Source: DAOPYE01 sp035352715
GTDB lineage: Bacteria; Acidobacteriota; Holophagae; Holophagales; Holophagaceae
Length of the DNA stretch: 64,000 nt
NCBI GenBank assembly: GCA_035352715.1
Contig: DAOPYE010000001.1
Location: 1-64,000 of the forward strand
Direction: 5' to 3'
Shown here: piece by piece, positions 25,844-34,135 of the stretch
Layout of the letters: each line of letters opens with the position of its first letter
Numbering within the stretch: the first letter of the stretch is position 1
Notes under the pieces: model-generated
The model's database searches: none
Told to the model about the DNA's origin: nothing
The model's input: only the letters and a program-made list of their open reading frames with translations
Made by a program: the position numbers and the translations under genes

Positions 25844-26731
25844 ATGACCGTTCAGAACTGGAAGTTCGTCGTAGAGGCTCCGGACGCGGGGTTGCGTCTG
25901 GATCAAGTGGTGTCCCAGCACACGGGGCTCAGTCGCCGCAAGGCGCGGCAGATCCTTCAGCTTGGCGGCGTCCAGGTCGAGCGCTCGCGCGTGCGGGTGG
26001 CCAGCAAGCAGGTGAAGCTGGGCCACGAGATTCGCGTGGCCCTGGATGACGCGCTGGGGCCGCTCCCAGACATGGATCTCGATGTGGTCTTCGAGGACGA
26101 ATGGCTTCTGGTGCTGAACAAGCCCGCCGGGCTTCCGACCCAGGGAACGCAGGCGTCGGATCGCCATGATCTGATGGCCCTGGTGGCCCGGAAGCGGCCG
26201 GAGCTGAAGCCGATCCTGTGTCATCGCCTGGATCAGGGCACCTCCGGCGTGCTGGTACTCGCGAAGGATCCCAAGGCCAATCTGGGGCCCGCGTTTCAGG
26301 AGCGCAGCGCCAATAAGACCTACTTGGCGCGGATTACGGCGCCGCTCAATGCTTCTGAGGCTGAAATATGTGTCGACAAGCCCATCGGACGCTTGCGGTT
26401 ATCCCACCCCGCGCGCTTCGGGTGCGAGGGCGACGTGATCGACGCTAGGTCCTCGGTTACGCGCTTTCGGCTTGCGACGGACGTGGAAACGCAGGGCTTG
26501 GTGGAAGGCGTCTGGATCGTGGCCATGCCCGAGACGGGGCGCACGCACCAGATTCGCGTCCACCTCGCCTCCATCGGCTCGCCCGTCATGGGCGACGGTC
26601 TATACGGAGGCCAGCCGGACGCCCAACTGTGGTTGCACGCCTGGAAGCTGCGCCTGCGCCATCCCGTGACCGAGGTGGAGCTCGAGTTCATCGCCGAGCC
26701 CATGCGGTTCCGATCCTCGGAATGGCCGTGA
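25844..26731 (+). CDS. RluA-family pseudouridine synthase
   Basis: Isomerises uridine to pseudouridine in rRNA or tRNA. The 295 residues comprise an S4 RNA-binding domain (about 15-75; GLSRRKARQILQLGGV) and the catalytic domain with HRLDQGTSGVLVLAK around 126-140, where the Asp is the nucleophile, followed by GRTHQIRVHLA. ATG 25844 follows a GGAAAA stretch. RluD-like by architecture, but RluC or RluA specificity is possible. It is followed by an overlapping lipid kinase gene. Confidence 0.93.
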   Translation: MTVQNWKFVVEAPDAGLRLDQVVSQHTGLSRRKARQILQLGGVQVERSRVRVASKQVKLGHEIRVALDDALGPLPDMDLDVVFEDEWLLVLNKPAGLPTQGTQASDRHDLMALVARKRPELKPILCHRLDQGTSGVLVLAKDPKANLGPAFQERSANKTYLARITAPLNASEAEICVDKPIGRLRLSHPARFGCEGDVIDARSSVTRFRLATDVETQGLVEGVWIVAMPETGRTHQIRVHLASIGSPVMGDGLYGGQPDAQLWLHAWKLRLRHPVTEVELEFIAEPMRFRSSEWP

Positions 26732-27675
26732 CGCGCCTGCCCCTGGTATACAACGTCAAGGCCGGCACCATCGCCAAGGATGCCGAATCGCTATTGGCGC
26801 GCCTGCCCGCCGAGCTTCGGGACCGGATCGAGCCCCAGCCCTTGGGCCCGCCCTGGGATCTCGCACCCTTCATCGAACAGGCGCAACGCGCCGGGGGACC
26901 GCTCCTCGTCTGGGGGGGCGATGGCACGATCCATCACGCGGGGCTGGCCCTGGTTCAGGCGGGCTGTCCCGTGCCCCTGGCCGCCATTCCGGGTGGATCG
27001 GGCAACGGCCTGGTGCGTGGATTGAGAACCCCGCTGGATCCCGCCGGAGCCATCTTGCGGCTGATGCAGGGGCGGGAGCTTCGCATGGATCTGCCCAGGC
27101 TGGATGGCGAGCCTTTCCTGAATGTGTGCGGCACGGGCTTCGAAGCCGCCGTGGCCCATGGCTTCGACACGATGAAGGGCCGTGGATTCCGAAGCTACGC
27201 GCGCCTTTGCCTGGGGCTTTGGCGCAGTCATCCCGAACTGGCGTTGCGGTGGGAAGCCGAACTCGATGGGCCTCCCGCGGCGCACCATGCCTGGGCTCGC
27301 CTGAAGGCGGCGTGGAGGGGGCGAGATCCAGAACTCCCCGAACGGGCCTGGAGTTTGTGTTTCGCCAATCTGCCCCAGTACGGAAGCGGCCTGTGGATCG
27401 CGCCGAATGCGGATCCCATGGACGGCGCGCTTCAGTGGGTGCGTCTGAGCCGTCCGCGCCTGCACCACTTCCTGTTCGGCGTCCCCGAACTGTTTCGGGA
27501 ACACGGACACACGCATCTGCGCGAGGAGGGGCGCCTGCGTCGGGCCATCGTGCATCTGGACGCGCCCCATCCCTGGCAGATGGATGGCGAGCCCGTGGCC
27601 GCGAGGGATCGCGCGGAATTGACCGTCGAACCCGCCGCATTCCGCATGCAGGTTACGAACGACTGCCCCTGGTGA
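26722..27675 (+). CDS. Diacylglycerol kinase-family lipid kinase (YegS/DagK-like)
   Basis: 317-residue predicted kinase of lipids or sphingoid/diacylglycerol-like molecules. N-terminal nucleotide-binding domain contains GGDGTIHH and GGSGNGL; the C-terminal beta domain carries WIAPNADPMDG and ends with MDGEPV, both family landmarks. ATG 26722 overlaps the pseudouridine synthase gene by ten bases; GTG 26728 is an alternative. The 3' end overlaps the convergent HExxH membrane protein gene by 23 bases. Substrate unknown. Confidence 0.88.
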   Translation: MAVTRLPLVYNVKAGTIAKDAESLLARLPAELRDRIEPQPLGPPWDLAPFIEQAQRAGGPLLVWGGDGTIHHAGLALVQAGCPVPLAAIPGGSGNGLVRGLRTPLDPAGAILRLMQGRELRMDLPRLDGEPFLNVCGTGFEAAVAHGFDTMKGRGFRSYARLCLGLWRSHPELALRWEAELDGPPAAHHAWARLKAAWRGRDPELPERAWSLCFANLPQYGSGLWIAPNADPMDGALQWVRLSRPRLHHFLFGVPELFREHGHTHLREEGRLRRAIVHLDAPHPWQMDGEPVAARDRAELTVEPAAFRMQVTNDCPW

Positions 27676-28222
27676 GTGGGGAGCTGATCGCGGGGGTGAG
27701 TGCGGGCCCGGGGCGAGTCGGAGCCTTGTGAAGCCGCATCCAGGCCCATCCTATCGCGGCGGTGAGCAGGAGCCAGCCGATGGGGGACCGCGCGGCGATG
27801 CGCAGATCCGGACCGGAGGGCAGGGCGGAGGCCAGCAGATTGGCCAGGAGATAGAGCCAGACCAGATTGGCGGCGTTGAAGGCCAGGCCTTCGCTCAGGC
27901 GCCATCGGCCTAGGAGGAACGCCGCTCCCAGCAGCAGCAGGGGAGCCATTCCCGCAAAAAAGGCGTTGTACCAGCGCAGGTGCCGAAAGCTGACGGATCC
28001 CAGCTCATAGCCGCCCTGCGTGCGCTTGGGAAACACCGTGAAGCGCGTGGGCTGGCCATTCATCGCCCATCCCACCGCCAGATGGCAGCATTCGTGCGCC
28101 AGCGTGCCGGGTAGCACCAGCAGCGAAAGCCCCCAGAACGAGCCGCGGGCGCGCCGGAAGATCCAGAGTACGGCGGCCAGGGCGGCGAGCCACACCCAGA
28201 AACGCACGGGCAAAGCGCTCAT
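27653..28222 (-). CDS. Membrane protein with HExxH motif (M50B-like)
   Basis: 189 residues with about four hydrophobic segments. The sequence GTLAHECCHLAVGW near residues 39-52 provides a zinc-protease-type HExxH within a membrane context, and NLLASALPSGPD near 127-138 recalls the second motif of M50-type site-2 proteases, though the usual Asp-Gly is not exact. This suggests an M50B-like intramembrane protease or a degenerate relative; function is inference. ATG 28222 overlaps the trmL stop (ATGA), and the 3' end overlaps the convergent lipid kinase gene by 23 bases. Confidence 0.65.
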   Translation of the reverse strand: MSALPVRFWVWLAALAAVLWIFRRARGSFWGLSLLVLPGTLAHECCHLAVGWAMNGQPTRFTVFPKRTQGGYELGSVSFRHLRWYNAFFAGMAPLLLLGAAFLLGRWRLSEGLAFNAANLVWLYLLANLLASALPSGPDLRIAARSPIGWLLLTAAIGWAWMRLHKAPTRPGPALTPAISSPLTRGSRS

Positions 28223-28677
28223 GACCAGGCTTCCGTCTGCCGCAGAGCCTCGTACAGCACCACCGCCGCGGCCTGGGCCTGGTTCAGGCTGCGGTGGAAA
28301 TCACCCGGCATGGGGATCTGGATCAATTTGTCCGTGTGGGCCTGGAGAATCGCGTCGGGAAGGCCCTTGGTCTCGCAGCCCAGCACCAGCCCGTCGCCAT
28401 CCTCGTAGCGCACCGAGGTGTAGGCCCGCTGCCCTTTGGTGCTCAGCATCCACAGGCGGCGTGCCGGACTGCGGGATATAAAGTCCTCCCAGTTCTCGTA
28501 ATGCGTGGGGGCCAGCTTTTCCCAGTAGTCCAGTCCCGCGCGGCGCAGGTAGTAATCCGAGGTGTCGAAGCCCAGCGGATGAATCAGATGCAACTTGGCA
28601 TTGGTGCAGACGCAAAGACGACCGATGCTTCCGGTGTTCTGTGGAATTTCAGGCTGGTGCAAAATAACGTGAAACAA
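28219..28677 (-). CDS. trmL: tRNA (cytidine(34)-2'-O)-methyltransferase TrmL
   Basis: SPOUT-family methyltransferase that 2'-O-methylates the wobble base of tRNA-Leu. The 152 residues show the family start FHVILHQPEIPQNTG, the knot motifs LVLGCETKGLP and IPMPGDFHRSLNQAQAAAVVLYE. TTG 28677 is favoured because GGAGGG lies five bases upstream and gives the usual N terminus; the in-frame ATG 28689 would add four residues but lacks a ribosome site and shares its CATG with the divergent HIT gene start. Overlaps the HExxH protein gene downstream. Confidence 0.93.
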   Translation of the reverse strand: MFHVILHQPEIPQNTGSIGRLCVCTNAKLHLIHPLGFDTSDYYLRRAGLDYWEKLAPTHYENWEDFISRSPARRLWMLSTKGQRAYTSVRYEDGDGLVLGCETKGLPDAILQAHTDKLIQIPMPGDFHRSLNQAQAAAVVLYEALRQTEAWS

Positions 28678-28687
28678 GGAGCCCTCC

Positions 28688-29038
28688 ATGTCGGATCCCG
28701 ATTGCATCTTCTGCAAGATTGCCGCAAAGCAGATTCCGTCCACCATTGTCCACGAGGATGAACTCGTGGTGGCCTTTCGTGATATCTCGCCCCAGGTCCC
28801 GACCCATGTGCTGATCGTTCCCAAGGTGCACGTCGCCGGGCTGGACGCCATCGGCCCCGAACACAAGGATCTGGTCGGGCACATCGCACTGGTTGGACAG
28901 AAACTGGCGAAAGACCTGGGCATCGCCGAACGCGGATATCGCCTGGTGGCCAACTGCGGTCCCGACGCAGGCCAGACCGTTTTCCATCTGCATTTCCATC
29001 TGTTGGGCGGCGCGCCCATGGCCGGAAAGATGGTTTGA
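28688..29038 (+). CDS. HIT-family (HINT-like) nucleotide hydrolase
   Basis: 116-residue histidine-triad protein; HINT enzymes hydrolyse nucleoside phosphoramidates. Landmarks are DCIFCKIAAKQIPS at the start and the triad HLHFHLLGG near 97-105. CxxC (CIFC) at the N terminus could bind zinc as in some homologues. ATG 28688 follows AAGGAG. It is the first gene of a rightward operon (HIT, Hpt, Nnr, TsaE) with gaps of one base or overlaps. Its start lies ten bases from the divergent trmL start. Confidence 0.94.
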   Translation: MSDPDCIFCKIAAKQIPSTIVHEDELVVAFRDISPQVPTHVLIVPKVHVAGLDAIGPEHKDLVGHIALVGQKLAKDLGIAERGYRLVANCGPDAGQTVFHLHFHLLGGAPMAGKMV

Positions 29039-29039
29039 C

Positions 29040-29471
29040 ATGAGCGCGCGGGATTCCGAGACGGGCTTTGATTCCCTGCTGGATGACGCTGTTTGGAAAG
29101 GCCTGGCTTACGTGGAAGCCACGACGGGCCCCGGGGCTGTCTCGGAAATGGTGGAGATCTATGTGACGGATCTGCCCGATCGCATCTCCCGCCTGAAGGC
29201 GGCCCTTGCCTGGAATGACTGGCCGGTCTTCTCGCGGCTAGCCCACGACTTGAAATCCAATAGCGCCACGCTGGGGGTTCCGGCCCTGCGCGAACTCGGA
29301 GAAGTCCTTGAGCATCAATCGGCGAACGCTGGCAAGACCTTGCCCGAAAGTCTTGCGCCGATGTTGGATGAGGTGGAGCGCATGATGCCGCAGGTCGTGG
29401 CTGCCCTGCGGAAGCGGTGTGCGATGTTCTGTGGTCCGGATGCCGAACCAATGCAGGAGGCTTCCTCATGA
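29040..29471 (+). CDS. Stand-alone Hpt phosphotransfer protein
   Basis: 143-residue helical protein with a histidine phosphotransfer domain: phospho-His in RLAHDLKSNSATLG near residue 64-77, with Lys two positions after the HD pair as in ArcB-type Hpt domains. It could relay phosphate between the receiver of a hybrid kinase and a final regulator. ATG 29040 starts one base after the HIT stop and the gene overlaps nnr (ATGA), placing a signalling protein inside a metabolic operon. Partners are not encoded nearby; two hybrid kinases lacking Hpt domains are in the same window. Confidence 0.85.
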   Translation: MSARDSETGFDSLLDDAVWKGLAYVEATTGPGAVSEMVEIYVTDLPDRISRLKAALAWNDWPVFSRLAHDLKSNSATLGVPALRELGEVLEHQSANAGKTLPESLAPMLDEVERMMPQVVAALRKRCAMFCGPDAEPMQEASS

Positions 29472-30892
29472 TTCCGCTTCTGACGGCCCCGGAAATGCGA
29501 TCGCTGGAGGCGGACGCCATCCAGCGCTGGGGCATTCCCTCCCTGGTTCTTCAGGAGCACGCGGCGCTGGGGGCGCTGGCCCTGCTGCCCGAGGGCGAAC
29601 CGCTCACGGTGTTGGCGGGCCCCGGCAACAATGGCGGGGATGCCTTGGCCCTCGCGCGTCTGGCCAAGCTCCAAGGGCGCTCTGTGGAGGTGTTCGCGCT
29701 ACACCCCGAGCCCTCCTGGCGGGGTGGCGCGGCCCTGCAGGCCAAACTGTGGGAAGGCCTCGGTGGGGGCTTCCGTTTTGCCGAACAGCCGGATGACGTG
29801 GTTCCCGCCCTTCGCGGATGGCTTGTGGATGGACTGTTCGGTCTGGGATCGCGGCTTCCCCTGCCGGACCCCGCGAAGGCGTGGATCACCGCCTGCCGTC
29901 AGGCGCTGGAGGCGGGCGCGGCCTTCCGGGTGCTCGCCCTGGATCTCCCATCTGGACTCGATCCCTGCGGGCCGGATTTACAAGGCCCGGTCCTGCCTGC
30001 GCACCGCACGGCCTGTTTCGGGCACCTGAAGGTCTGCCATGGCCTTCGGCCGGCCAAGGATGCGTGTGGCGAGATCTCGGTGATCCCCCTGCCGCTGCCG
30101 AAGCCCGCCGAGGCGGCGCTGGGTCTTGTGGAGCGGCCCAGCTTTGCTCCATCGCCGTGGCATTCCCACAAGCGGGAATTCGGCCACGTGGCCATTCGCG
30201 CCGGGCGTTCCAGCATGAGTGGCGCGGCCGTCCTGGCGGCGATTGGCGCTCTGCGTGGTGGGGCGGGCCTGGTGACGGTGCTGGCGGATCCAGAGGTGCG
30301 ATCCGAGATCGCGGTGCAGGTGCCCGAGGCCATGGTGCGCCCGTGGACGGGATCGGTGCCCGATGGCATCGACGTGCTGCTGGTGGGGCCCGGCGGCGTA
30401 GAGGATATTCCCACCTGGGATGGGCGGCTGGTGCTGGATGCGTCCAGTCTCAAGCCCGGCGAGGGCCGGCGCTGGATGGCCCGGCCCAATACGATCATCA
30501 CGCCCCATCCGGGCGAATTCGCGCGGCTTTTCGAGTTGCCACGTCCCCAGGGCGTGGGGGATCGGCTCGCGCAGGCGCGCAGCGTCGCTACGGGGCCCGG
30601 CGTGCTGGTGCTGAAGGGCGCCCAGACGCTCGTGGCGGGAGGCGGAAGCGATGTTGTTTGGGTCAACCTGACGGGGCACCCTGGGCTTTCCACTGGCGGG
30701 ACCGGTGATCTGCTGGCGGGCCTGGTGGCGGCGCGATGGGGCCGCCGTCCTGAGGCGCAAAGAGAGGCGGCTGCCGAGGCGGTGTGGCTGCACGGCGCGG
30801 CGGCAGATCTTCTGGGGCATGGGCCGCTGCTGGTGAGGGACCTGGGACCTGTGCTATCCAGGTTGCTGAGGGAAGACGATGGCCGACTGTGA
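29468..30892 (+). CDS. nnr: Bifunctional NAD(P)HX epimerase/dehydratase
   Basis: Repairs hydrated NAD(P)H: the N-terminal YjeF domain epimerises and the C-terminal ribokinase-like domain dehydrates NAD(P)HX. The 474 residues show GPGNNGGDALALAR near 50-65 (epimerase) and, in the C-terminal half, SHKREFGHV, ITPHPGEFARL and STGGTGDLLAGL (dehydratase nucleotide site). ATG 29468 follows GCAGGAGG and overlaps the Hpt stop. It overlaps tsaE by 14 bases, a common gene pair. Confidence 0.94.
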   Translation: MIPLLTAPEMRSLEADAIQRWGIPSLVLQEHAALGALALLPEGEPLTVLAGPGNNGGDALALARLAKLQGRSVEVFALHPEPSWRGGAALQAKLWEGLGGGFRFAEQPDDVVPALRGWLVDGLFGLGSRLPLPDPAKAWITACRQALEAGAAFRVLALDLPSGLDPCGPDLQGPVLPAHRTACFGHLKVCHGLRPAKDACGEISVIPLPLPKPAEAALGLVERPSFAPSPWHSHKREFGHVAIRAGRSSMSGAAVLAAIGALRGGAGLVTVLADPEVRSEIAVQVPEAMVRPWTGSVPDGIDVLLVGPGGVEDIPTWDGRLVLDASSLKPGEGRRWMARPNTIITPHPGEFARLFELPRPQGVGDRLAQARSVATGPGVLVLKGAQTLVAGGGSDVVWVNLTGHPGLSTGGTGDLLAGLVAARWGRRPEAQREAAAEAVWLHGAAADLLGHGPLLVRDLGPVLSRLLREDDGRL

Positions 30893-31313
30893 TCGTGAAC
30901 GATTCCTGCCGACGGATGAGGCCACCGAGGCCCTGGGTTGGGATCTTGCCCAGTGCACGCCGAAGGGCGGGACGTGGCTGTTGCGCGGAGAGCTCGGCGC
31001 GGGGAAGACGACCTGGACGCGCGGATTCGTGGCGGGGCTTGGGGGTGATCCGAACCAGGTCGCGTCGCCGACCTACGCGGTCCTGCACCGGTACGAGACC
31101 CCCAGGGGACGCGTCTTTCATCTGGATCTATACCGCTTGGGAGAAGCCGGAAGCTGGTCCCTGGGGCTGGAGGAGCAAGTGACGGCAGAGGATTGCCTGG
31201 TGGTGGAATGGGCTGGCGAGGGTGGACCCTGGCCCACGGAATGGGTGGCCCGGCTGAATCTGTCGCCCGAGGGCGATGGCCGACGGGCCGAATGGACACT
31301 TCCTGTCCAATAG
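30879..31313 (+). CDS. tsaE: tRNA threonylcarbamoyladenosine biosynthesis ATPase TsaE
   Basis: P-loop ATPase that works with TsaB/TsaD to make t6A37 in tRNAs. The 144 residues carry Walker A GELGAGKTTW near 37-46, the switch region SPTYAVLHRYE and Walker B-like VFHLDLYRL, plus VEWAGEG near the end. ATG 30879 lies inside the 3' end of nnr, so translation is likely coupled. The last gene of the operon; a short region with a T run follows. Confidence 0.94.
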   Translation: MADCDRERFLPTDEATEALGWDLAQCTPKGGTWLLRGELGAGKTTWTRGFVAGLGGDPNQVASPTYAVLHRYETPRGRVFHLDLYRLGEAGSWSLGLEEQVTAEDCLVVEWAGEGGPWPTEWVARLNLSPEGDGRRAEWTLPVQ

Positions 31314-31392
31314 CCGCGCTGCAATCGATTTATAGGTCGATCGGCGATTTTTTCACTGTCGTGGCGAAATCCTACGATGCAGAATGGAGGCC

Positions 31393-31908
31393 ATGGGGGT
31401 TCCCATGGCTTTGCACCTGGACAAGCACGCAGGGGCAGCGGTCATTGCCGTGGATAGGAACTATGTCCCCATGATGGAAGTGACCCATCGCAAGGCCATC
31501 CGTGCCGTGGTCAGCGGCCGTGCCTATGTCCTGGATCCGGCCACGCTCGGGCGGGTGTCTGGTTTCAGTTCCATGCAGCTGATCATCTACCCTGCGGCGA
31601 AGGCGTGCTCGGAATCCCGGCTGCTCACCGGGCGCATCGAGCGCCGTGTCCTCAAGCGGGATCAGGGGCTATGCCAGTACGAGGCGTGCCATAGCCGGGC
31701 CACTACGGTGGACCACATCATCCCCCTGTGCCAGGGCGGGCGAAGCACCTGGCAGAATCTGGTGGCCGCTTGTCTTACCTGCAATCAAAAGAAGGGCGGT
31801 CGCACGCCCGAGCAGGCGGGCATGCGCCTGAAACGAATCCCCAAGGGATTGCGGGCCCATCTGTTCGAGCGTTTTGAACGCATCCTGAAAGATGCCTCTG
31901 CCGCGTAG
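31393..31908 (+). CDS. HNH endonuclease family protein
   Basis: 171-residue predicted nuclease. The C-terminal half contains an HNH domain with zinc-binding Cys pairs (CQYEAC and CLTCN) around the core TVDHIIPLCQGGRSTWQN; the N-terminal half (VIAVDRNYVPM, RKAIRAVVSGRAYVL) matches the usual leader of bacterial chromosomal McrA/HNH proteins. Three in-frame ATGs (31384, 31393, 31405) compete; 31393 has GGAG nearby, 31405 has GGGGG. Not part of a recognisable restriction system; the role is unknown. Confidence 0.85.
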   Translation: MGVPMALHLDKHAGAAVIAVDRNYVPMMEVTHRKAIRAVVSGRAYVLDPATLGRVSGFSSMQLIIYPAAKACSESRLLTGRIERRVLKRDQGLCQYEACHSRATTVDHIIPLCQGGRSTWQNLVAACLTCNQKKGGRTPEQAGMRLKRIPKGLRAHLFERFERILKDASAA

Positions 31909-31983
31909 GCCCCTGGGTTTGGCCTGGAAACATGCGGATCATTGGGCTATTTGTAGGTGAGGATCTGGGATAAAGAAAAAAAA

Positions 31984-32013
31984 ATGACTTTTGTTTTGGT
32001 GATGTTGTATACG
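31984..32013 (+). promoter_or_regulatory. Candidate sigma70-type promoter for pepA
   Basis: ATGACT and TATACG separated by 18 bases in an AT-rich island ending 23 bases before the pepA ATG. Weak hexamers; assignment rests mainly on position. Confidence 0.3.
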
Positions 32014-32036
32014 ATGGATGCGACGAAGGAGAAAAT

Positions 32037-33506
32037 ATGACGTCCATTGATATCAACTCCCAAAATGGGAAGGATTTTACGGGAGATGCGATCATCGTCC
32101 CCGTGTTCTCCGGGCGTGAACGTCATCGTCTGCCGCTGCCCATCAGCAAGGTTGCGCGTCAGGTGATGGAGGAAGGCGATTTCAAGGCGGATTATCTGGA
32201 GATCGTGCCCCTTCATCATCCGAATGGCGTCAAGGACTGCCGCTGGATGGTGCTGGTCGGGCTGGGGGTTGAGGAAGGCGTGAGCCTCAATAAGGTCCGC
32301 AAAGCCATCGGTGCCGCAGCGCGCCACTGCCTGAAAAAGGGCTGGAAGAAGATCGCCGTCATTTCTCCCGCATCCGCAACCGTGGAGCAGGACGAGCTTC
32401 AGATCGCCGCCCTGGAGGGCGCCCTGCTCGCCAACTACGATTTCGCGTCCTTCAAGGGCAAGCCCACGCCCCGGCGCTTTGAAAGCATCGCCCTCTTCAC
32501 GAACGGCGACGATACGCGCAAGGCGCGCCGTTGCCTTCCCGTCGTGGAGGCTGGCATCGAGGCCACCCATCGTGTGCGGGATCTCGCCAATATGCCCGCC
32601 GGGGATCTCTATCCGGAAGCCTTCGCCGAGCTGGCCCAGAAGCTGGCCAAGCATCACAAGGTGGCCGTGGACGTCATGGGCGTGGATGCGCTGAAAAAAG
32701 ACGGCTTCAACGCGCTGCTGGCCGTGGGCCAGGGCTCGGTCCGCGCCCCTCAGGTGGTGAAGCTGGATTACATCCCCAAGGAAGCGGCCAAGAAGCACAT
32801 CGTCCTGGTGGGCAAGGGCGTCTGCTTTGACTCCGGCGGCCTTTCCCTCAAGGACGCTCACAACATGGAAAACATGAAGGACGATATGACCGGCGCGGCC
32901 ATCGTGCTGGCCACGGTGATCGCCGCGGCCCAGGCGCAGGGGGCTGTCCGCGTGACCGGCCTGATCGGCCTGGTCGAGAACATGGTCTCCGGCAGCAGCT
33001 ACAAGCCCGGCGATGTGCTGCGCAGCCGCAGCGGCAAGACCATCGAAGTTCTGAACACGGATGCGGAAGGACGCCTGGTTCTGGCGGATCTGCTGCACCT
33101 GGCATCGGGTCTGGGCGCGGATCATATCGTGGATCTGGCGACGTTGACGGGCGCCTGCGCCGTGGCGCTGGGGGATTCGGTCTCCGGTATTTTCGGCACG
33201 GACCAGAAACTGGTGGAACGTCTCCTGGATGCCGGTGCGGCCGCAGGCGAACATCTCTGGCAGTTGCCCTTGGTGGAGGAATACCGCGACGGCCTCAAGA
33301 GCTCGGTGGCAGATCTGAAGAATGTCACGGGCAAGCGCACCGGCGGTGCGATCACGGCCGCGCTCTTCCTCAGCGAGTTCGTGGATCACGCCTCCTGGGC
33401 CCACGTGGATCTCTCCGGGAACTGGTCGGGATCGGATCGCGATTTCCGTCCCCAGGGCGCCACGGGTGAAGGCCCCCGCTGGCTTCTGGACTGGATCCTC
33501 TCCTGA
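32037..33506 (+). CDS. pepA: Leucyl aminopeptidase (M17)
   Basis: Cytoplasmic dizinc aminopeptidase removing N-terminal residues; 489 residues. The C-terminal catalytic domain has the metal-binding Lys/Asp in GKGVCFDSGGLSLK (about 262-275), MKDDMTGAA, and the M17 signature NTDAEGRLVLAD. The N-terminal macro-like domain is present. ATG 32037 is preceded by GGAGAAAAT. In enterobacteria PepA also binds DNA; nothing here tests that. Followed by an intrinsic terminator and apparently monocistronic. Confidence 0.95.
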   Translation: MTSIDINSQNGKDFTGDAIIVPVFSGRERHRLPLPISKVARQVMEEGDFKADYLEIVPLHHPNGVKDCRWMVLVGLGVEEGVSLNKVRKAIGAAARHCLKKGWKKIAVISPASATVEQDELQIAALEGALLANYDFASFKGKPTPRRFESIALFTNGDDTRKARRCLPVVEAGIEATHRVRDLANMPAGDLYPEAFAELAQKLAKHHKVAVDVMGVDALKKDGFNALLAVGQGSVRAPQVVKLDYIPKEAAKKHIVLVGKGVCFDSGGLSLKDAHNMENMKDDMTGAAIVLATVIAAAQAQGAVRVTGLIGLVENMVSGSSYKPGDVLRSRSGKTIEVLNTDAEGRLVLADLLHLASGLGADHIVDLATLTGACAVALGDSVSGIFGTDQKLVERLLDAGAAAGEHLWQLPLVEEYRDGLKSSVADLKNVTGKRTGGAITAALFLSEFVDHASWAHVDLSGNWSGSDRDFRPQGATGEGPRWLLDWILS

Positions 33507-33563
33507 TCGTTCCATCCCGTGGGCGCTTGATCGCGTCAAGTGAGCTCCGGGAGACTCTTTATG

Positions 33564-33596
33564 AACCCGGTCGGACCGCCTTGGTCCGGCCGGGTT
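33564..33596 (+). terminator. Intrinsic terminator after pepA
   Basis: A 14-bp stem (33564-33577 with 33583-33596, one G-U pair) closing a five-base loop, about 60 bases after the pepA stop. No long T run follows, so efficiency is uncertain. The remaining 33507-33738 gap shows no gene. Confidence 0.65.
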
Positions 33597-33669
33597 CCCT
33601 GCGTTTGCGGGGAAAAGGGGAAAAATCATGGAGCATCGCATGGTGGGCTGGATTTCTGAATCTCTCCCC

Positions 33670-33701
33670 TTGACCTGGAAGCGAGGTCGGGATGAGATAA
33701 T
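33670..33701 (+). promoter_or_regulatory. Candidate promoter for the HU/IHF-like gene
   Basis: TTGACC at 33670 and GATAAT at 33696, 38 bases upstream of the ATG. The 20-base spacer is longer than optimal, so this is tentative. Confidence 0.35.
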
Positions 33702-33738
33702 GCTCACAAGCTAAAAAACGTAAAACCGGGAGCTGAAC

Positions 33739-34035
33739 ATGGAACCGATGGATACCCTCACGAAGGCGGATCTGTCCAAGCACTTGATGGAACAACTGGA
33801 ATTCGCGAAGAAAGATGCGGATGCCCTGGTGAACACCTTTCTCAAGTGTGTCGTGGATGCGCTGCGCGAAGGTGAGGGTGTGGAGCTCCGTGGGTTCGGC
33901 AGTTTCCGCCTGAGGGATCGGAGCGCCCGGCAGGGGCGCAATCCCAGGAGCGGCCAGTCCATCAAGGTCCCGCCCAAGCGTGTCGTGTATTTCAAGTTGG
34001 GCAAGGAACTGCGCAGCAAGCTCATCGATGAGTGA
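33739..34035 (+). CDS. HU/IHF-family DNA-binding protein
   Basis: 98-residue nucleoid protein. The family pattern is complete: helical N-terminal half (TKADLSKHLMEQL), the GFGSF beta turn with an IHF-type arm RDRSARQGRNPRSGQ, and a C-terminal KVPPKRVVYFKLGKEL strand-helix. The RQGRNPRSG arm is typical of the IHF/HU group that bends DNA. ATG 33739 follows CCGGGAGC; ATG 33748 is an alternative three codons later. Preceded by a candidate promoter. Whether it acts as HU homodimer or IHF subunit cannot be told. Confidence 0.92.
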   Translation: MEPMDTLTKADLSKHLMEQLEFAKKDADALVNTFLKCVVDALREGEGVELRGFGSFRLRDRSARQGRNPRSGQSIKVPPKRVVYFKLGKELRSKLIDE

Positions 34036-34135
34036 AGCCGGGGCCTGACCTCGGGAACGTAAGCCGGCGGTTCCACTTGGTGCCAGGTTGCACCCTGAGA
34101 ATCGGAATGCGATCATTCGCTCTACGGAGGTGAAA

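Noticed and set aside
31314..31345. Terminator after tsaE
   Set aside because: A T run is present, but the upstream dyad (ATCGA/TCGAT) is too short and badly placed to call.
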